Source: Evansella tamaricis (GTDB lineage Bacteria > Bacillota > Bacilli > Bacillales > Salisediminibacteriaceae). From it: a stretch of DNA of 64,000 nucleotides. Below, in pieces: positions 17,418 through 26,674 of this stretch; position 1 is the stretch's first letter; every line of letters begins with the position of its first letter. The notes beneath the pieces were generated by a model that did no database searches, was not told where the DNA came from, and was given only the letters and a program-made list of their open reading frames with translations. A program made the position numbers and the translations under genes. The stretch covers positions 1 to 64,000 of the forward strand of contig NZ_JAHQCS010000100.1 in the NCBI RefSeq assembly GCF_019042215.1, read 5' to 3'.

Positions 17418-18392
17418 ATGTTGGAACAAGGTTTACTGTTTACATTATTACTGTCATTTTTAATATGTGTTTTATTATCTCCCATTTTTATTCCTTTTTT
17501 AAGACGGTTAAAATTCGGGCAAAGTATTCGTGAGGAAGGTCCTCAATCCCACCAAAAGAAAAGTGGAACACCAACAATGGGTGGCCTGATGATTTTACTC
17601 GCCATTATCATGTCTACTTTTATTATGAGCTATCAGTTTCAATCCGTAGATGTGGAAATATGGCTCCTGATTTTTGTTTCATTAGGGTTTGGTTTACTGG
17701 GATTCCTTGATGATTTTATAAAAGTAGTAAAAAAGAGGAATTTAGGTTTAACATCAAAACAGAAATTTTTAGGGCAGGTTGCCATATCTGTGATAGTTTT
17801 TTTTGTGTTACTTCAAGGAGATCTTTCAACGGCGATTACACTTCCTGGAACGTCATTATCCCTCGATATTGGATGGTTCTACCTCCCCTTAATAGTATTT
17901 ATGCTAGTAGGGACTTCCAATGCGGTTAACTTAACAGATGGATTAGATGGTCTTGTTGCAGGATCTTCCGCCCTGGCTTTTGGTGCTTTTGCGATTATTG
18001 CGTTTGATCAATCCATGTTTACGGTATCCCTATTTTCAGTTGCTGTAGTTGGAGCAGTGCTGGGTTTTCTTGTTTTCAATTCTCACCCTGCAAAAGTATT
18101 CATGGGAGATACAGGTTCCTTAGCATTAGGAGGGGCACTTGCCATGATCGCCATTTTAACTAAAATGGAGATTGTACTTATTATCATCGGTGGGGTTTTT
18201 GTTATTGAAACTTTATCCGTAATTATACAGGTTATATCTTTTAAATCCACAGGAAAACGTGTATTTAAAATGAGTCCACTTCATCATCATTATGAACTTT
18301 CAGGATGGAGTGAGTGGCGGGTAGTTGTAACGTTTTGGATGGTAGGTTTATTACTTGCCGTTACAGGAGTATATTTAGAGGTGTGGATGTAA
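17418..18392 (+). CDS. mraY: Phospho-MurNAc-pentapeptide translocase MraY
   Basis: The 324-residue integral membrane protein transfers phospho-MurNAc-pentapeptide to undecaprenyl phosphate, making lipid I. About ten transmembrane helices are apparent. Conserved cytoplasmic motifs are GFLDDFIK near residue 98, NLTDGLDGL near 172, [12 protein letters not shown] near 229 and the SPLHHHYEL loop near 287. These hold the Asp and His residues of the active site. The gene begins with ATG after AAAGGAGTTCCTACA. Its stop touches the murD start with no gap. Confidence 0.96.
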   Translation: MLEQGLLFTLLLSFLICVLLSPIFIPFLRRLKFGQSIREEGPQSHQKKSGTPTMGGLMILLAIIMSTFIMSYQFQSVDVEIWLLIFVSLGFGLLGFLDDFIKVVKKRNLGLTSKQKFLGQVAISVIVFFVLLQGDLSTAITLPGTSLSLDIGWFYLPLIVFMLVGTSNAVNLTDGLDGLVAGSSALAFGAFAIIAFDQSMFTVSLFSVAVVGAVLGFLVFNSHPAKVFMGDTGSLALGGALAMIAILTKMEIVLIIIGGVFVIETLSVIIQVISFKSTGKRVFKMSPLHHHYELSGWSEWRVVVTFWMVGLLLAVTGVYLEVWM

Positions 18393-19754
18393 ATGAAGAA
18401 GATTAGTCAGTTTAAAGACAAGCAGGTTTTAGTACTGGGGCTCGCAAAAAGTGGGACTGCCGCGGCAGAACTATTATTGAAACTTGGAGCGAACGTTACA
18501 GTTAATGACAGAAATCCCCTTAAAGAGAATCCAGATGCTCAACGACTGCAAGAGTTAGGAGCAGAGGTAATTTGCGGTTCTCATCCCATCGAGTTGATTC
18601 ATGCTCAGTTAGATTATGTTGTAAAAAATCCAGGCATACGTTATGACAATTCCTTAGTTGAGAAGGCAATATCGTTGGAGATTCCGGTTATCACCGAAGT
18701 GGAGCTGGCTTTTTTAATTAGTGAGGCAGATATCATTGGTATAACAGGCTCTAATGGTAAAACCACTACCACTACTTATATTTATGAAATGATGAAAGGG
18801 AGTAAACGAGAACCTTTTATTGCTGGAAATATAGGCAAAGTGGCATGTGAAGTTGCTCAAAAAGTTACAGAAAAAAATGTAATGGTCACAGAATTGTCCA
18901 GTTTTCAATTAATGGGAATCGAAAAATTTGAACCCAAAATTGCCTTATTATTAAATATAGTTGAAGCACATATCGACTATCATGGTTCCCTGAACGAATA
19001 TATGACGGCAAAAGCAAAAATCTTTAAAAACCAAACAGAAATGGATTATTTAATTTACAATGCTGACGATGTGGGTGTTTCTGAATTAGTAACATCGGGA
19101 CAAGCTAAATCCAAACTGATTCCCTTTTCCACCACAAATCCAGTGAATTGGGGAGGTTGTGTAAAAGATGGATGGTTAGAAGTTTTTGGAGAATCATTGA
19201 TTCCATTGGAGGACATGTCCCTCCCAGGAGAGCATAATGTGGCAAACGGTTTAGCTGCTGCTTGTGCGGCGATTCTTTCAGGGGCGAAAAAAGAACAGGT
19301 AATTGAGGTTTTAAAGAGTTTCCGTGGGGTTGAACACCGGCTACAATTTGTTGCATCACATGAGGGACGGAAATTTTATAATAACTCAAAAGCAACAAAT
19401 GTTCCTGCCACAATAACGGCATTGAAAGCGTTTGAGCAACCCGTTATTCTACTGGCGGGGGGATTGGATCGTGGTCTTTCTTTTGATGGGCTTCTTCCTT
19501 ATTTAAAAGGGGTCAAATCTGTTATTACCTATGGAGAAACAGCTGAAAAAATTGCAGCAACTGCCAGGGAGGCTGGGATAGATAATATACATGTTAGACC
19601 ATCCCTAGATTTGGCAGTTCCCACAGCATTTGAGCAATCGGAACAAGGTGATGTCATTCTCCTGTCACCAGCATGTGCGTCATGGGATCAATTTAAGACT
19701 TTTGAAGAGAGAGGTAACCATTTCGTCCAGGCAGTAAAAAAGATTGTCCAGTAG
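18393..19754 (+). CDS. murD: UDP-MurNAc-L-alanine:D-glutamate ligase MurD
   Basis: The 453-residue cytoplasmic ligase adds D-glutamate to UDP-MurNAc-L-Ala. The N-terminal Rossmann-like domain has VLGLAKSG (14-21). The ATPase P-loop is GITGSNGKTTTT (116-127). The C-terminal domain includes HRLQFV and NNSKATN near residues 312-330 and LLSPACASWDQFKTFEERG near 425-443. The start abuts the mraY stop directly, with AGAGGTGTGG inside mraY as the ribosome site. Length is normal. Confidence 0.96.
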   Translation: MKKISQFKDKQVLVLGLAKSGTAAAELLLKLGANVTVNDRNPLKENPDAQRLQELGAEVICGSHPIELIHAQLDYVVKNPGIRYDNSLVEKAISLEIPVITEVELAFLISEADIIGITGSNGKTTTTTYIYEMMKGSKREPFIAGNIGKVACEVAQKVTEKNVMVTELSSFQLMGIEKFEPKIALLLNIVEAHIDYHGSLNEYMTAKAKIFKNQTEMDYLIYNADDVGVSELVTSGQAKSKLIPFSTTNPVNWGGCVKDGWLEVFGESLIPLEDMSLPGEHNVANGLAAACAAILSGAKKEQVIEVLKSFRGVEHRLQFVASHEGRKFYNNSKATNVPATITALKAFEQPVILLAGGLDRGLSFDGLLPYLKGVKSVITYGETAEKIAATAREAGIDNIHVRPSLDLAVPTAFEQSEQGDVILLSPACASWDQFKTFEERGNHFVQAVKKIVQ

Positions 19755-19829
19755 AAGTCATGTTTGTCCATATCAAACATAAATATAGGTAATAGAGAGA
19801 TAATGCATATGAAATTGAGGTGTTCTCTA

Positions 19830-20930
19830 TTGCCGAAAAAAATAAAAACAGCACCTGATATTTTGTTAATTACAGCAACGCTAAGCTTACTCGTAATTGG
19901 GTTAATAATGGTTTATAGCGCAAGTACTGTTTGGGCCCAATATAATTTTGGGGATTCTTTTTTCTTTTTAAAGCGACAGTTATTTTTTGCTATCTTAGGA
20001 ATTATAGCCATGCTTTTTATGATGAACATTGATTACTGGACATGGCGCCGCTTTACAAAGTTTCTGATTTTAACTTGTTTTGCCCTTCTCATCATTGTGC
20101 TAATTCCTGGAGTAGGTCTTGTTCGTGGAGGAGCACAAAGTTGGCTAGGTGTAGGTGCCTTCTCCATTCAGCCATCAGAATTTATGAAAATGGCAATGAT
20201 CTTTTTTTTAGCAAAATATTTATCCGAAAATCAAAAGTATATTACCACTGTGAAATACGGACTGTTTCCAACATTGGGTTTAGTTATGTTAGCTTTTGGC
20301 TTAATTATGCTTCAACCTGACTTAGGAACAGGAGCAGTCATGGTGTTAACGAGTGTTGTCATGATTTTTATTGCAGGAGCCAGGATAAAGCATTTTGTCA
20401 TTTTGGGAGTAGTAGGGCTAGTTGGATTTGTTGGGTTAATTTTATCTGCACCATACCGGTTACAACGAATTGTCTCCTTTTTGGATCCTTGGCAAGATCC
20501 CCTTGGTGCAGGTTTTCAAATTATCCAATCACTCTATGCCATTGGGCCAGGTGGGTTTTTAGGATTAGGATTAGGCGCAAGCAGGCAAAAGTACTTTTAT
20601 TTACCAGAACCTCAGACCGACTTTATCTTTGCGATTCTTTCTGAGGAATTAGGTTTTATTGGCGGAGCATTTGTTTTAAGTTGTTTTGCAGTCCTCCTTT
20701 GGCGCGGGTTACGGATTGCATTGTATGCACCAGACTTATATGGCAGCTTAATGGCAACTGGTATCATTGGAATGATAGCCATACAAGTGATGATTAATAT
20801 TGGGGTGGTTATAGGCTTAATGCCTGTAACGGGTATTACGTTGCCATTGTTAAGTTACGGAGGATCTTCCCTTACCCTTATGTTAACTTCCATTGGTGTA
20901 TTACTAAATATCAGTAGGCATATGCGTTAA
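19830..20930 (+). CDS. spoVE: SEDS-family protein SpoVE (spore cortex glycosyltransferase)
   Basis: The 366-residue polytopic membrane protein belongs to the SEDS family (FtsW/RodA/SpoVE), which polymerises lipid II. About ten helices are visible. The family signatures are LMVYSAS near residue 27, PSEFMKMAMIFFLAKYL near 115 and PVTGITLPLLSYGGSSL near 333. SpoVE partners SpoVD, encoded 5 kb upstream. An upstream in-frame ATG at 19764 would add 22 residues. TTG 19830 was chosen because GAGGTG precedes it by seven bases and the resulting length equals that of B. subtilis SpoVE. Assignment to SpoVE rather than FtsW rests on position. Confidence 0.9.
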   Translation: MPKKIKTAPDILLITATLSLLVIGLIMVYSASTVWAQYNFGDSFFFLKRQLFFAILGIIAMLFMMNIDYWTWRRFTKFLILTCFALLIIVLIPGVGLVRGGAQSWLGVGAFSIQPSEFMKMAMIFFLAKYLSENQKYITTVKYGLFPTLGLVMLAFGLIMLQPDLGTGAVMVLTSVVMIFIAGARIKHFVILGVVGLVGFVGLILSAPYRLQRIVSFLDPWQDPLGAGFQIIQSLYAIGPGGFLGLGLGASRQKYFYLPEPQTDFIFAILSEELGFIGGAFVLSCFAVLLWRGLRIALYAPDLYGSLMATGIIGMIAIQVMINIGVVIGLMPVTGITLPLLSYGGSSLTLMLTSIGVLLNISRHMR

Positions 20931-20975
20931 GTTTTCAGCTAGATCTTATAAAATAACTCTGATTTATGTTATAAT

Positions 20976-21007
20976 GACATTTGCTTCCATAAGCAAGTGT
21001 CTTTTTT
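20976..21007 (+). terminator. Rho-independent terminator after spoVE
   Basis: GACATTTGCTT and AAGCAAGTGTC form an 11-bp stem with one G-T pair around CCAT, followed by TTTTTT. It closes the murE-spoVE segment of the cluster before murB. Confidence 0.9.
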
Positions 21008-21026
21008 ATAAGGTAATAATTAATAA

Positions 21027-21072
21027 GTTTTGGCACCTTCGGGCAAGGTGTCTAGCTCCAGCTCCTACTCTC
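21027..21072. repeat. Degenerate dispersed repeat in place of murG
   Basis: AGTTTTGGCACCTTCGGGCA followed by AGGTGTCTAGCTCCAGCTCCTACTC matches the left end and leader of the repeat at 31377 and 8352. The CACCTTCGGGCAAGGTG portion is a perfect small hairpin. A diverged right end may continue to about 21140 (GGGCTTATGCT). No murG sequence is present between spoVE and murB; the gap 20931-21347 otherwise holds only the terminator and the murB ribosome site. Confidence 0.7.
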
Positions 21073-21347
21073 GATCGAAGTTAAATGATCTTCCAAAATA
21101 AATGCACTTGCTTGTCGTTCGTGTGCAACGGGCTTATGCTATTGTTATTAATGAAGGGAACAATCGGGAATAATTAGGAAGGTAAAACAATTTACTTCTG
21201 TAGATTTTTTGTTTATTCTAAGTCGAGCGGAATTCATTTTTTTAATAATCAAGACAGGTGGTTTTTAGGCTATAATATAGTAAGAAATTGACTCTGTCGA
21301 TTGATAAAGGAACAGTTGAACAAGAAACAACGATGATGGAGGGTTAT

Positions 21348-22262
21348 ATGAATTCTTTAAAACAAATTCTTGATTCATTGAATGTGGGTAAGGTAACTTC
21401 TAATGAACCATTAAAAAACCATACAACGTGGAAGATCGGCGGCCCTGCAAAGTTATTCTTTGAACCTTCGTCTATTGAAGGTTTAAAACTTGCAATGGAA
21501 GAGATTAATAAGTCTGGGGAAACGTGGTTTATTATCGGAAAAGGATCAAACCTTCTAATTTCAGATGAAGGTATTGACGGTGTTGTTATAAAACTTGGTG
21601 AGAGCCTCACTGAAATAAAGGAGAACGGAGAAATCATTAAGGTTGGGGCAGGGTACTCATTGATTAAATTAGCCACAATCATGAGTAAAAAGGGATTGTC
21701 TGGACTTGAATTCGCCGGAGGTATTCCTGGTTCTGTCGGTGGTGCTGTATTTATGAATGCTGGCGCACATGGATCTGATATGTCAAAGATACTTGTTAGG
21801 GCGCATGTTCTACTTCCTGACGGAACATTTAAGTGGTATAGCAACGAGGAGATGGATTTTTCTTATCGTACCTCACGTCTTCAAAGGGATCATGGAATAT
21901 GCATTGAAGCAGAGTTAAAGTTAGTATCGGGAGATAAAGAGGCAATAAAAAAAGAATTACAGGGAAATAAAGATTATAGACGGAAATCCCAGCCTTGGAA
22001 TTATCCTTGTTGCGGAAGTGTCTTTCGAAATCCATTGCCCCATTATGCAGGTAAATTAATTGAGGAAGCAGGCTTAAAGGGATATTCTATAGGTGATGCA
22101 CAAATTTCAGAGATGCATGCTAATTTTATTGTAAATAAAGGAAATGCCACGGCGAAAAACGTGATAGACTTAATTACACATATACAACAAACCATAAAAG
22201 AAGATTTTAATGTGAAATTAGAGACCGAGGTGGAGCAAATCGGGAAAGTCACATTACCTTAA
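21348..22262 (+). CDS. murB: UDP-N-acetylenolpyruvoylglucosamine reductase MurB
   Basis: The 304-residue flavoenzyme reduces the enolpyruvyl group to make UDP-MurNAc. FAD-binding is shown by IGKGSNLLISDEG near residue 64 and GGIPGSVGGAVFMNAGAHGSDMS near 125-147. YRTSRL near 176 and CCGSVFRNP near 222 carry the substrate and proton-relay residues, so this is the shorter type II MurB. ATG 21348 was chosen over upstream starts at 21288 and 21333 because GGAGGG (21338-21343) fits it and the family length agrees. In B. subtilis murG precedes murB; here it is absent. Confidence 0.94.
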   Translation: MNSLKQILDSLNVGKVTSNEPLKNHTTWKIGGPAKLFFEPSSIEGLKLAMEEINKSGETWFIIGKGSNLLISDEGIDGVVIKLGESLTEIKENGEIIKVGAGYSLIKLATIMSKKGLSGLEFAGGIPGSVGGAVFMNAGAHGSDMSKILVRAHVLLPDGTFKWYSNEEMDFSYRTSRLQRDHGICIEAELKLVSGDKEAIKKELQGNKDYRRKSQPWNYPCCGSVFRNPLPHYAGKLIEEAGLKGYSIGDAQISEMHANFIVNKGNATAKNVIDLITHIQQTIKEDFNVKLETEVEQIGKVTLP

Positions 22263-22289
22263 ACATTTGACGATAAGAGAGCAGATATA

Positions 22290-22316
22290 AAAAGGCAGGA
22301 GTACTTTCTGCCTTTT
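22290..22316 (+). terminator. Hairpin after murB, weak T-run
   Basis: AAAAGGCAG and CTGCCTTTT form a 9-bp stem around GAGTACTTT, followed by CCTG. It may be an inefficient terminator. Confidence 0.55.
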
Positions 22317-22515
22317 CCTGTTATAACTTAATAGCAAACTTTTGTTCCTTAGGATTCTCACATACTTTTAATTGTTTTTGTCTAATTAATGTAGTATAAG
22401 GTATATTTGACTAGTATAATAGAAGGATAAACGGGCATTTTGTCTCTTTTTGACGGAATTTGATAAATTGCAGTTTTCTCACCTATTCCCTTGCTATACA
22501 ATGGAGGAAAGACCG

Positions 22516-23298
22516 ATGAGTAATAGAAAAGTTGTGGAAATAGATGAACGTATTCCAACACTAAAAGAACGGAGACGTCAAAGGACAAACCGTCGAGTAA
22601 TTGTTTATGTTTCTTCCTTTTTTATCTTAATGACAATAGTGATGTATTTTCAAACATCTTTCAGTCATGTGAAAAAGGTTGAAGTAACAGGTAATCAATA
22701 TGTGGATACTGAATGGATTATCCAAAAGGCAGCGTTAATTCCAGATGTAAGTATGTGGAGGATACAAGAAGAAAAAATTAAGGAAAACATCTCAGAAAAC
22801 CCAGAGATTTCATCGGTCAGCATTATGAGAAAATGGCCCAATACCGTTTTACTGGAAGTAGATGAGTATGAACGGGTGGCTTATATTTCTGAAAGCTCTT
22901 CCTTTTATCCTTTGCTGGAAACAGGAGTTGTTCTCACTAGTACAAACAAAGAAGTAAGTTCACCTTTTGATGCTCCTATCTTAAGTTCATTTTACGGTGA
23001 AGAAGAAAGGACACAATTAGCTAATGAATTAGCTATTGTTCCAGTTTCTTTAAGGCAACTCATATCAGAGATTCACCATTCACCTGTGGAAAGTGATCCG
23101 TTGAGAATCTTTCTTTATATGAATGACGGCTTTGTTGTAAGTTCTACGATTCGAAGGTTTTCAGAAAGAATTACACCGTATCCCTCCGTTGTGACACAAT
23201 TAGATCCTGAAGTGGAGGGAATTGTTCATATGAGAATGAACCCCTATTTTGAACGTTTTGATATTGAGGAGGAAGAAGAAGGTGAGAGTGAAGGGTAG
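22516..23298 (+). CDS. divIB: Cell division protein DivIB (FtsQ)
   Basis: The 260-residue bitopic protein has a basic cytoplasmic N-terminus (about 1-32), a transmembrane helix (about 33-53), then a POTRA domain (about 56-125, FSHVKKVEVTGNQYVDTEW through EVDEYERVAYI), a beta domain and a charged C-terminal tail (EEEEEGESEG). DivIB forms a complex with FtsL and DivIC. An upstream frame from 22450 exists, but ATG 22516 follows GGAGGAAAG. The final 17 bp overlap ylxW. Confidence 0.9.
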   Translation: MSNRKVVEIDERIPTLKERRRQRTNRRVIVYVSSFFILMTIVMYFQTSFSHVKKVEVTGNQYVDTEWIIQKAALIPDVSMWRIQEEKIKENISENPEISSVSIMRKWPNTVLLEVDEYERVAYISESSSFYPLLETGVVLTSTNKEVSSPFDAPILSSFYGEEERTQLANELAIVPVSLRQLISEIHHSPVESDPLRIFLYMNDGFVVSSTIRRFSERITPYPSVVTQLDPEVEGIVHMRMNPYFERFDIEEEEEGESEG

Positions 23299-23989
23299 TC
23301 ACGTTATTTTTTCCCTTGTCCTATTGATAACAGGCTTTATTCTAGCCTTAAGTTATCAATTTGCAAGTGAATCGAACTCTGCCCCTAATCAAATGTCCAA
23401 TTCACAATGGCGTGAAGAGGATCAACTTCGAAATCAAGTGCTATTGGAGCAATCCATTAATCGGAGTTTGGCAGAGGAGTTACGTGATATACAAAATCAG
23501 ATAAAAGATATTGAAGAGGAAGCTGCGAATCAGGAAAGGACATACTATAACTTGGTAGAAGATTTGGACCGGTTAAGGATGATAACTGGTTTTGTCGGTG
23601 TGACAGGAGAAGGGTTAAGTGTCACTTTGAGCGATGCAGATTACGTAGAAGGTGAAAATCCAAATAATTATATTGTCCATGAACAGCATCTCCAACTGTT
23701 AATTGATGAGTTACTTGTTACTGGTGCAGAAGCAATAGCAATTAACGGATATCGTCTAAATCACCAATCCTACATTCATTGTATCGGACCTGTGATAGAA
23801 ATAGACGGAAATATATCATTTGCACCATTTGAAGTCACTGCAATTGGAGATAGTGATACATTAAACGAGGCGATTAACATGGTCGGTGGAGTAAAGGACC
23901 GGCTTTTAAGTGATAATATTGAAGTACGTGTTGAAAAAATGAATGCAATTATCCTCGATCCATACTTCTCGGAAAGAGGTGGTAATTAA
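23282..23989 (+). CDS. ylxW: DUF881 family protein YlxW
   Basis: The 235-residue protein has an N-terminal signal-anchor helix (about 4-24), a coiled coil (about 45-95, LRNQVLLEQSINRSLAEEL and on) and a C-terminal DUF881 domain (about 100-230) with GLSVTLSDAD and NGYRLNHQSYIHCIGPVIEIDG. The function is unknown; position between divIB and sbp suggests a role near the division or membrane machinery. The GTG start at 23282 lies inside divIB and follows GAGGAGGAAG, giving translational coupling. It is a paralogue of the next gene. Confidence 0.85.
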   Translation: MRVKGSHVIFSLVLLITGFILALSYQFASESNSAPNQMSNSQWREEDQLRNQVLLEQSINRSLAEELRDIQNQIKDIEEEAANQERTYYNLVEDLDRLRMITGFVGVTGEGLSVTLSDADYVEGENPNNYIVHEQHLQLLIDELLVTGAEAIAINGYRLNHQSYIHCIGPVIEIDGNISFAPFEVTAIGDSDTLNEAINMVGGVKDRLLSDNIEVRVEKMNAIILDPYFSERGGN

Positions 23990-23991
23990 AA

Positions 23992-24690
23992 ATGAAAGAT
24001 CGTATGATTATTTTCACCTGTGTTACGACAATAATTGGATTTATGATTGCTGTTCAATTTCAGACAACAAAAGAGCCTGAGATCCGCGATACAAGAAATC
24101 TACTGGAATTGCGCCAGGATTTAACTTCGGAAAAAGAGCGCCAGGCTGAACTCAACTTGGAAATTGAAAAACAAATGGAATTATTATTTCAGTTACAGCA
24201 AACCGAAGATGTGGAAGAGGTTATGACAAACGCAATTTCAGAGTTGAGGGAAAGGGCAGGACTAACGGAAGTTTCAGGACAAGGTATTGTCATTGAAGTT
24301 ACTCCAATTTTTGATGAAAATTATTCCAGTGGTCCAATCCGTTCTGTTCCAGCTTACTTAGTGAGGATGCTGATTAATGAATTAAACATTAATGGAGCAA
24401 AGGAAATTGCAGTTGGAAATCAGAGAATAGTTTCCACTACACCAATCCGTGAAGCTAATGGCGTGACACTTATTAATAGCAGTCGAATGGCACAATTCCC
24501 ATTGGAGATAAAAGTAATTAGTGATGATCCGGAAGGTTTGCATCACGCGATGATGTCGTCTCGCTCAAAGGAATTTTTTGCTTATGAAAATTTATCCTTA
24601 GAGTCAACACCAATTAATTATGTAAAACTTCCATCCTATGATAAAGCACTGCGTGTGAGATACATGGAAACTGTAAAGGAGGAGTCATAA
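23992..24690 (+). CDS. ylxX: DUF881 family protein YlxX
   Basis: The 232-residue protein repeats the layout of ylxW: an N-terminal membrane anchor (about 4-22), a coiled coil (about 33-70, with EKERQAELNLEIEKQMELLFQLQ) and a DUF881 domain (about 75-230) with GQGIVIEVTPIFD and AKEIAVGNQRIVSTTPIRE. It begins two bases after ylxW. Two adjacent DUF881 genes are normal in Bacillus. The function is unknown. Confidence 0.85.
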   Translation: MKDRMIIFTCVTTIIGFMIAVQFQTTKEPEIRDTRNLLELRQDLTSEKERQAELNLEIEKQMELLFQLQQTEDVEEVMTNAISELRERAGLTEVSGQGIVIEVTPIFDENYSSGPIRSVPAYLVRMLINELNINGAKEIAVGNQRIVSTTPIREANGVTLINSSRMAQFPLEIKVISDDPEGLHHAMMSSRSKEFFAYENLSLESTPINYVKLPSYDKALRVRYMETVKEES

Positions 24691-24691
24691 A

Positions 24692-25066
24692 ATGTGGCTA
24701 CCATTTATTGGGCTATTAGTAGGTCTCCTTCTCGGATTGTTTACTGATTTTCGGGTACCTGACGAGTATTCCAGTTATCTATCTATCGCAGTTCTTGCTG
24801 CATTGGATACGTTGTTTGGTGGCATCCGTGCCCACTTAGAGAATAAGTTTGATGAGAAAGTGTTTTTAACTGGTTTTTTCACAAATATTCTCTTAGCAGC
24901 GGGTTTAGCTTTTCTAGGTGTCCATCTTGGTGTAGACTTATATTTAGCGGCAGTGTTTGCCTTTGGTGTTAGATTATTTCATAACATCGCATTAATCCGT
25001 CGAACATTACTGGACAAATGGTTTTCAAAAGAAAAACGTCCCGCAAAAACGAAAGAAGATAATTAA
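24692..25066 (+). CDS. sbp: Small basic protein Sbp (DUF1290)
   Basis: The 124-residue membrane protein has about three or four helices (for example 4-20, 26-43 and 64-84) and a basic C-terminus (KEKRPAKTKED). The motif LAALDTLFGGIRAHLENKFDEKVF near residue 35-58 is highly conserved in the family. Its function is unknown. The start is one base after ylxX, following GGAGGAGTC. It is the last gene before the ftsA promoter region. Confidence 0.88.
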   Translation: MWLPFIGLLVGLLLGLFTDFRVPDEYSSYLSIAVLAALDTLFGGIRAHLENKFDEKVFLTGFFTNILLAAGLAFLGVHLGVDLYLAAVFAFGVRLFHNIALIRRTLLDKWFSKEKRPAKTKEDN

Positions 25067-25348
25067 AATATTTTTTTCCTAGGAGTAATACAATAATTGG
25101 TTTATTTGATCCGGGGGATGAATTCCACTTTTTCTGACTTCCCAATTTTTATGGAGATTATAGGTTAGTTTCATTAAAAATCCTGTGAAAAAAAAGGGGA
25201 ATGAAGAGTAAATGTTGAATATTCTTCATAACCCTTATTTTAGTAATATTCTCTTAAAATAATGAAGCGTTGTCTGGAAGCTAGGATAGGACAAATATGA
25301 GAAACTTAGAAATGTAAATGGAGCAGGATATGAAGGAGGTGCCAACCA
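25067..25348 (+). other. Presumed ftsAZ promoter region
   Basis: This 282-bp AT-rich gap precedes ftsA, where B. subtilis has three promoters. I could not place a -35/-10 pair with 17-bp spacing or a firm SigH motif. A weak inverted repeat, ATGAAGA and TCTTCAT, lies around 25201-25230. Confidence 0.35.
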
Positions 25349-26635
25349 ATGAACAACCATGACATTTACGTCACACTAGATATCGGCACATCGTGCGTTC
25401 GCGTTGTTATTGGAGAAATGACGAACGGAACGCTGAATATCATTGGAGTTGGAGAAACGAAATCGGAGGGAATCAAAAAAGGTTCCATCGTCGATATAGA
25501 TGAAACAGTTCACTCTATTCGAACTGCTGTAGAAAAGGCAGAAAGAATGATTGGACTCTCCATCGAAAATGTCATTGTAGGGGTGACAGGGAATCACATT
25601 CAATTACAGCCTTGTCATGGAGTTGTTGCAGTTTCTAGTGAGGACCGTGAAATTGGAGATGAGGATGTGACAAGGGTGTACGAGGCTGCCCAAGTCGTGT
25701 CTATTCCACCTGAACGGGAAATTATTGATGTTATTCCAAAACAATTTATTGTTGATGGATTAGATGAGATAAACGATCCCAGGGGAATGATAGGGGTACG
25801 TTTAGAGTTAGAAGGTACTATTATTACTGGGTCTAGAACAATGTTACATAATGTATTACGATGTGTAGGGAAAGCAGGTTTAAATATTGCCGATATCGCC
25901 TTGCAGCCACTGGCTGCAGGTACCATCGCCCTGTCAAAGGATGAGAAAAGTCTAGGCGTCGTACTAATTGATATGGGTGGAGGCTCCACAACTGTTTCCG
26001 TTTTTGAAAATGGTACACTTCAAGGTACGAAGCAAATACCTATTGGTGGAGATCATATAACCAATGATATTTCCGTCGGTTTCCGAACTTCTACGGAAGA
26101 AGCGGAAAAAGTAAAAACCGAAAATGGCCATGCTTATATTGATTACGCCTCCGATGATGAAACTTTCGAAGTTTCGGAGATTGGTAGTGATCAAAAACAA
26201 GAATTTTCTCAATGGCAATTAGCAAATATTATAGAACCTCGTATTGAGGAAATGTTGTTGCTTTCATTAAAGGAGATTCAGCGTTTTGGTTATAATGATC
26301 TGCCTGGAGGATTTGTCTTAACAGGTGGAACAGTCAAAATGCCAGGTGTCTTAGAATTGGCGAGGGAAGTCCTTCAAAAAAATGTCCGCATCGCAATACC
26401 GGATTATATTGGGGTTCGTGAACCGCAATATACAAATGGTGTCGGTTTAATCACTTTTGCCCATCGTAATTTTAGAATTCAAGGCAAAGAGGTAGCCGCT
26501 GGTGTGGCGCCCCTATCTGAAGGACCCCATGAACGTAAAGAGAAGAAGGAAAGACCTTCTAAAGTAAAACAACATAAAGATGGACAAGACGTTAAAAAGA
26601 AGGTAAAAAGTTTGTTTAAAGTATTTTTTGAATAA
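25349..26635 (+). CDS. ftsA: Cell division protein FtsA
   Basis: The 428-residue actin-like ATPase tethers FtsZ to the membrane and helps recruit the divisome. Phosphate-binding signatures are DIGTSCVRVVIGE (11-23) and VLIDMGGGSTTVSVFENG (near 204-221), with LTGGTVKMPG near 328. The C-terminal KKKVKSLFKVFFE is an amphipathic helix for membrane binding. A charged linker (about 385-412) precedes it. The start ATG at 25349 follows GAAGGAGGTGCC. Length is slightly below that of the B. subtilis protein. Confidence 0.96.
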   Translation: MNNHDIYVTLDIGTSCVRVVIGEMTNGTLNIIGVGETKSEGIKKGSIVDIDETVHSIRTAVEKAERMIGLSIENVIVGVTGNHIQLQPCHGVVAVSSEDREIGDEDVTRVYEAAQVVSIPPEREIIDVIPKQFIVDGLDEINDPRGMIGVRLELEGTIITGSRTMLHNVLRCVGKAGLNIADIALQPLAAGTIALSKDEKSLGVVLIDMGGGSTTVSVFENGTLQGTKQIPIGGDHITNDISVGFRTSTEEAEKVKTENGHAYIDYASDDETFEVSEIGSDQKQEFSQWQLANIIEPRIEEMLLLSLKEIQRFGYNDLPGGFVLTGGTVKMPGVLELAREVLQKNVRIAIPDYIGVREPQYTNGVGLITFAHRNFRIQGKEVAAGVAPLSEGPHERKEKKERPSKVKQHKDGQDVKKKVKSLFKVFFE

Positions 26636-26674
26636 GGATGATGATGGAACCAAGGAAGGATTGGGGGATCTGAA

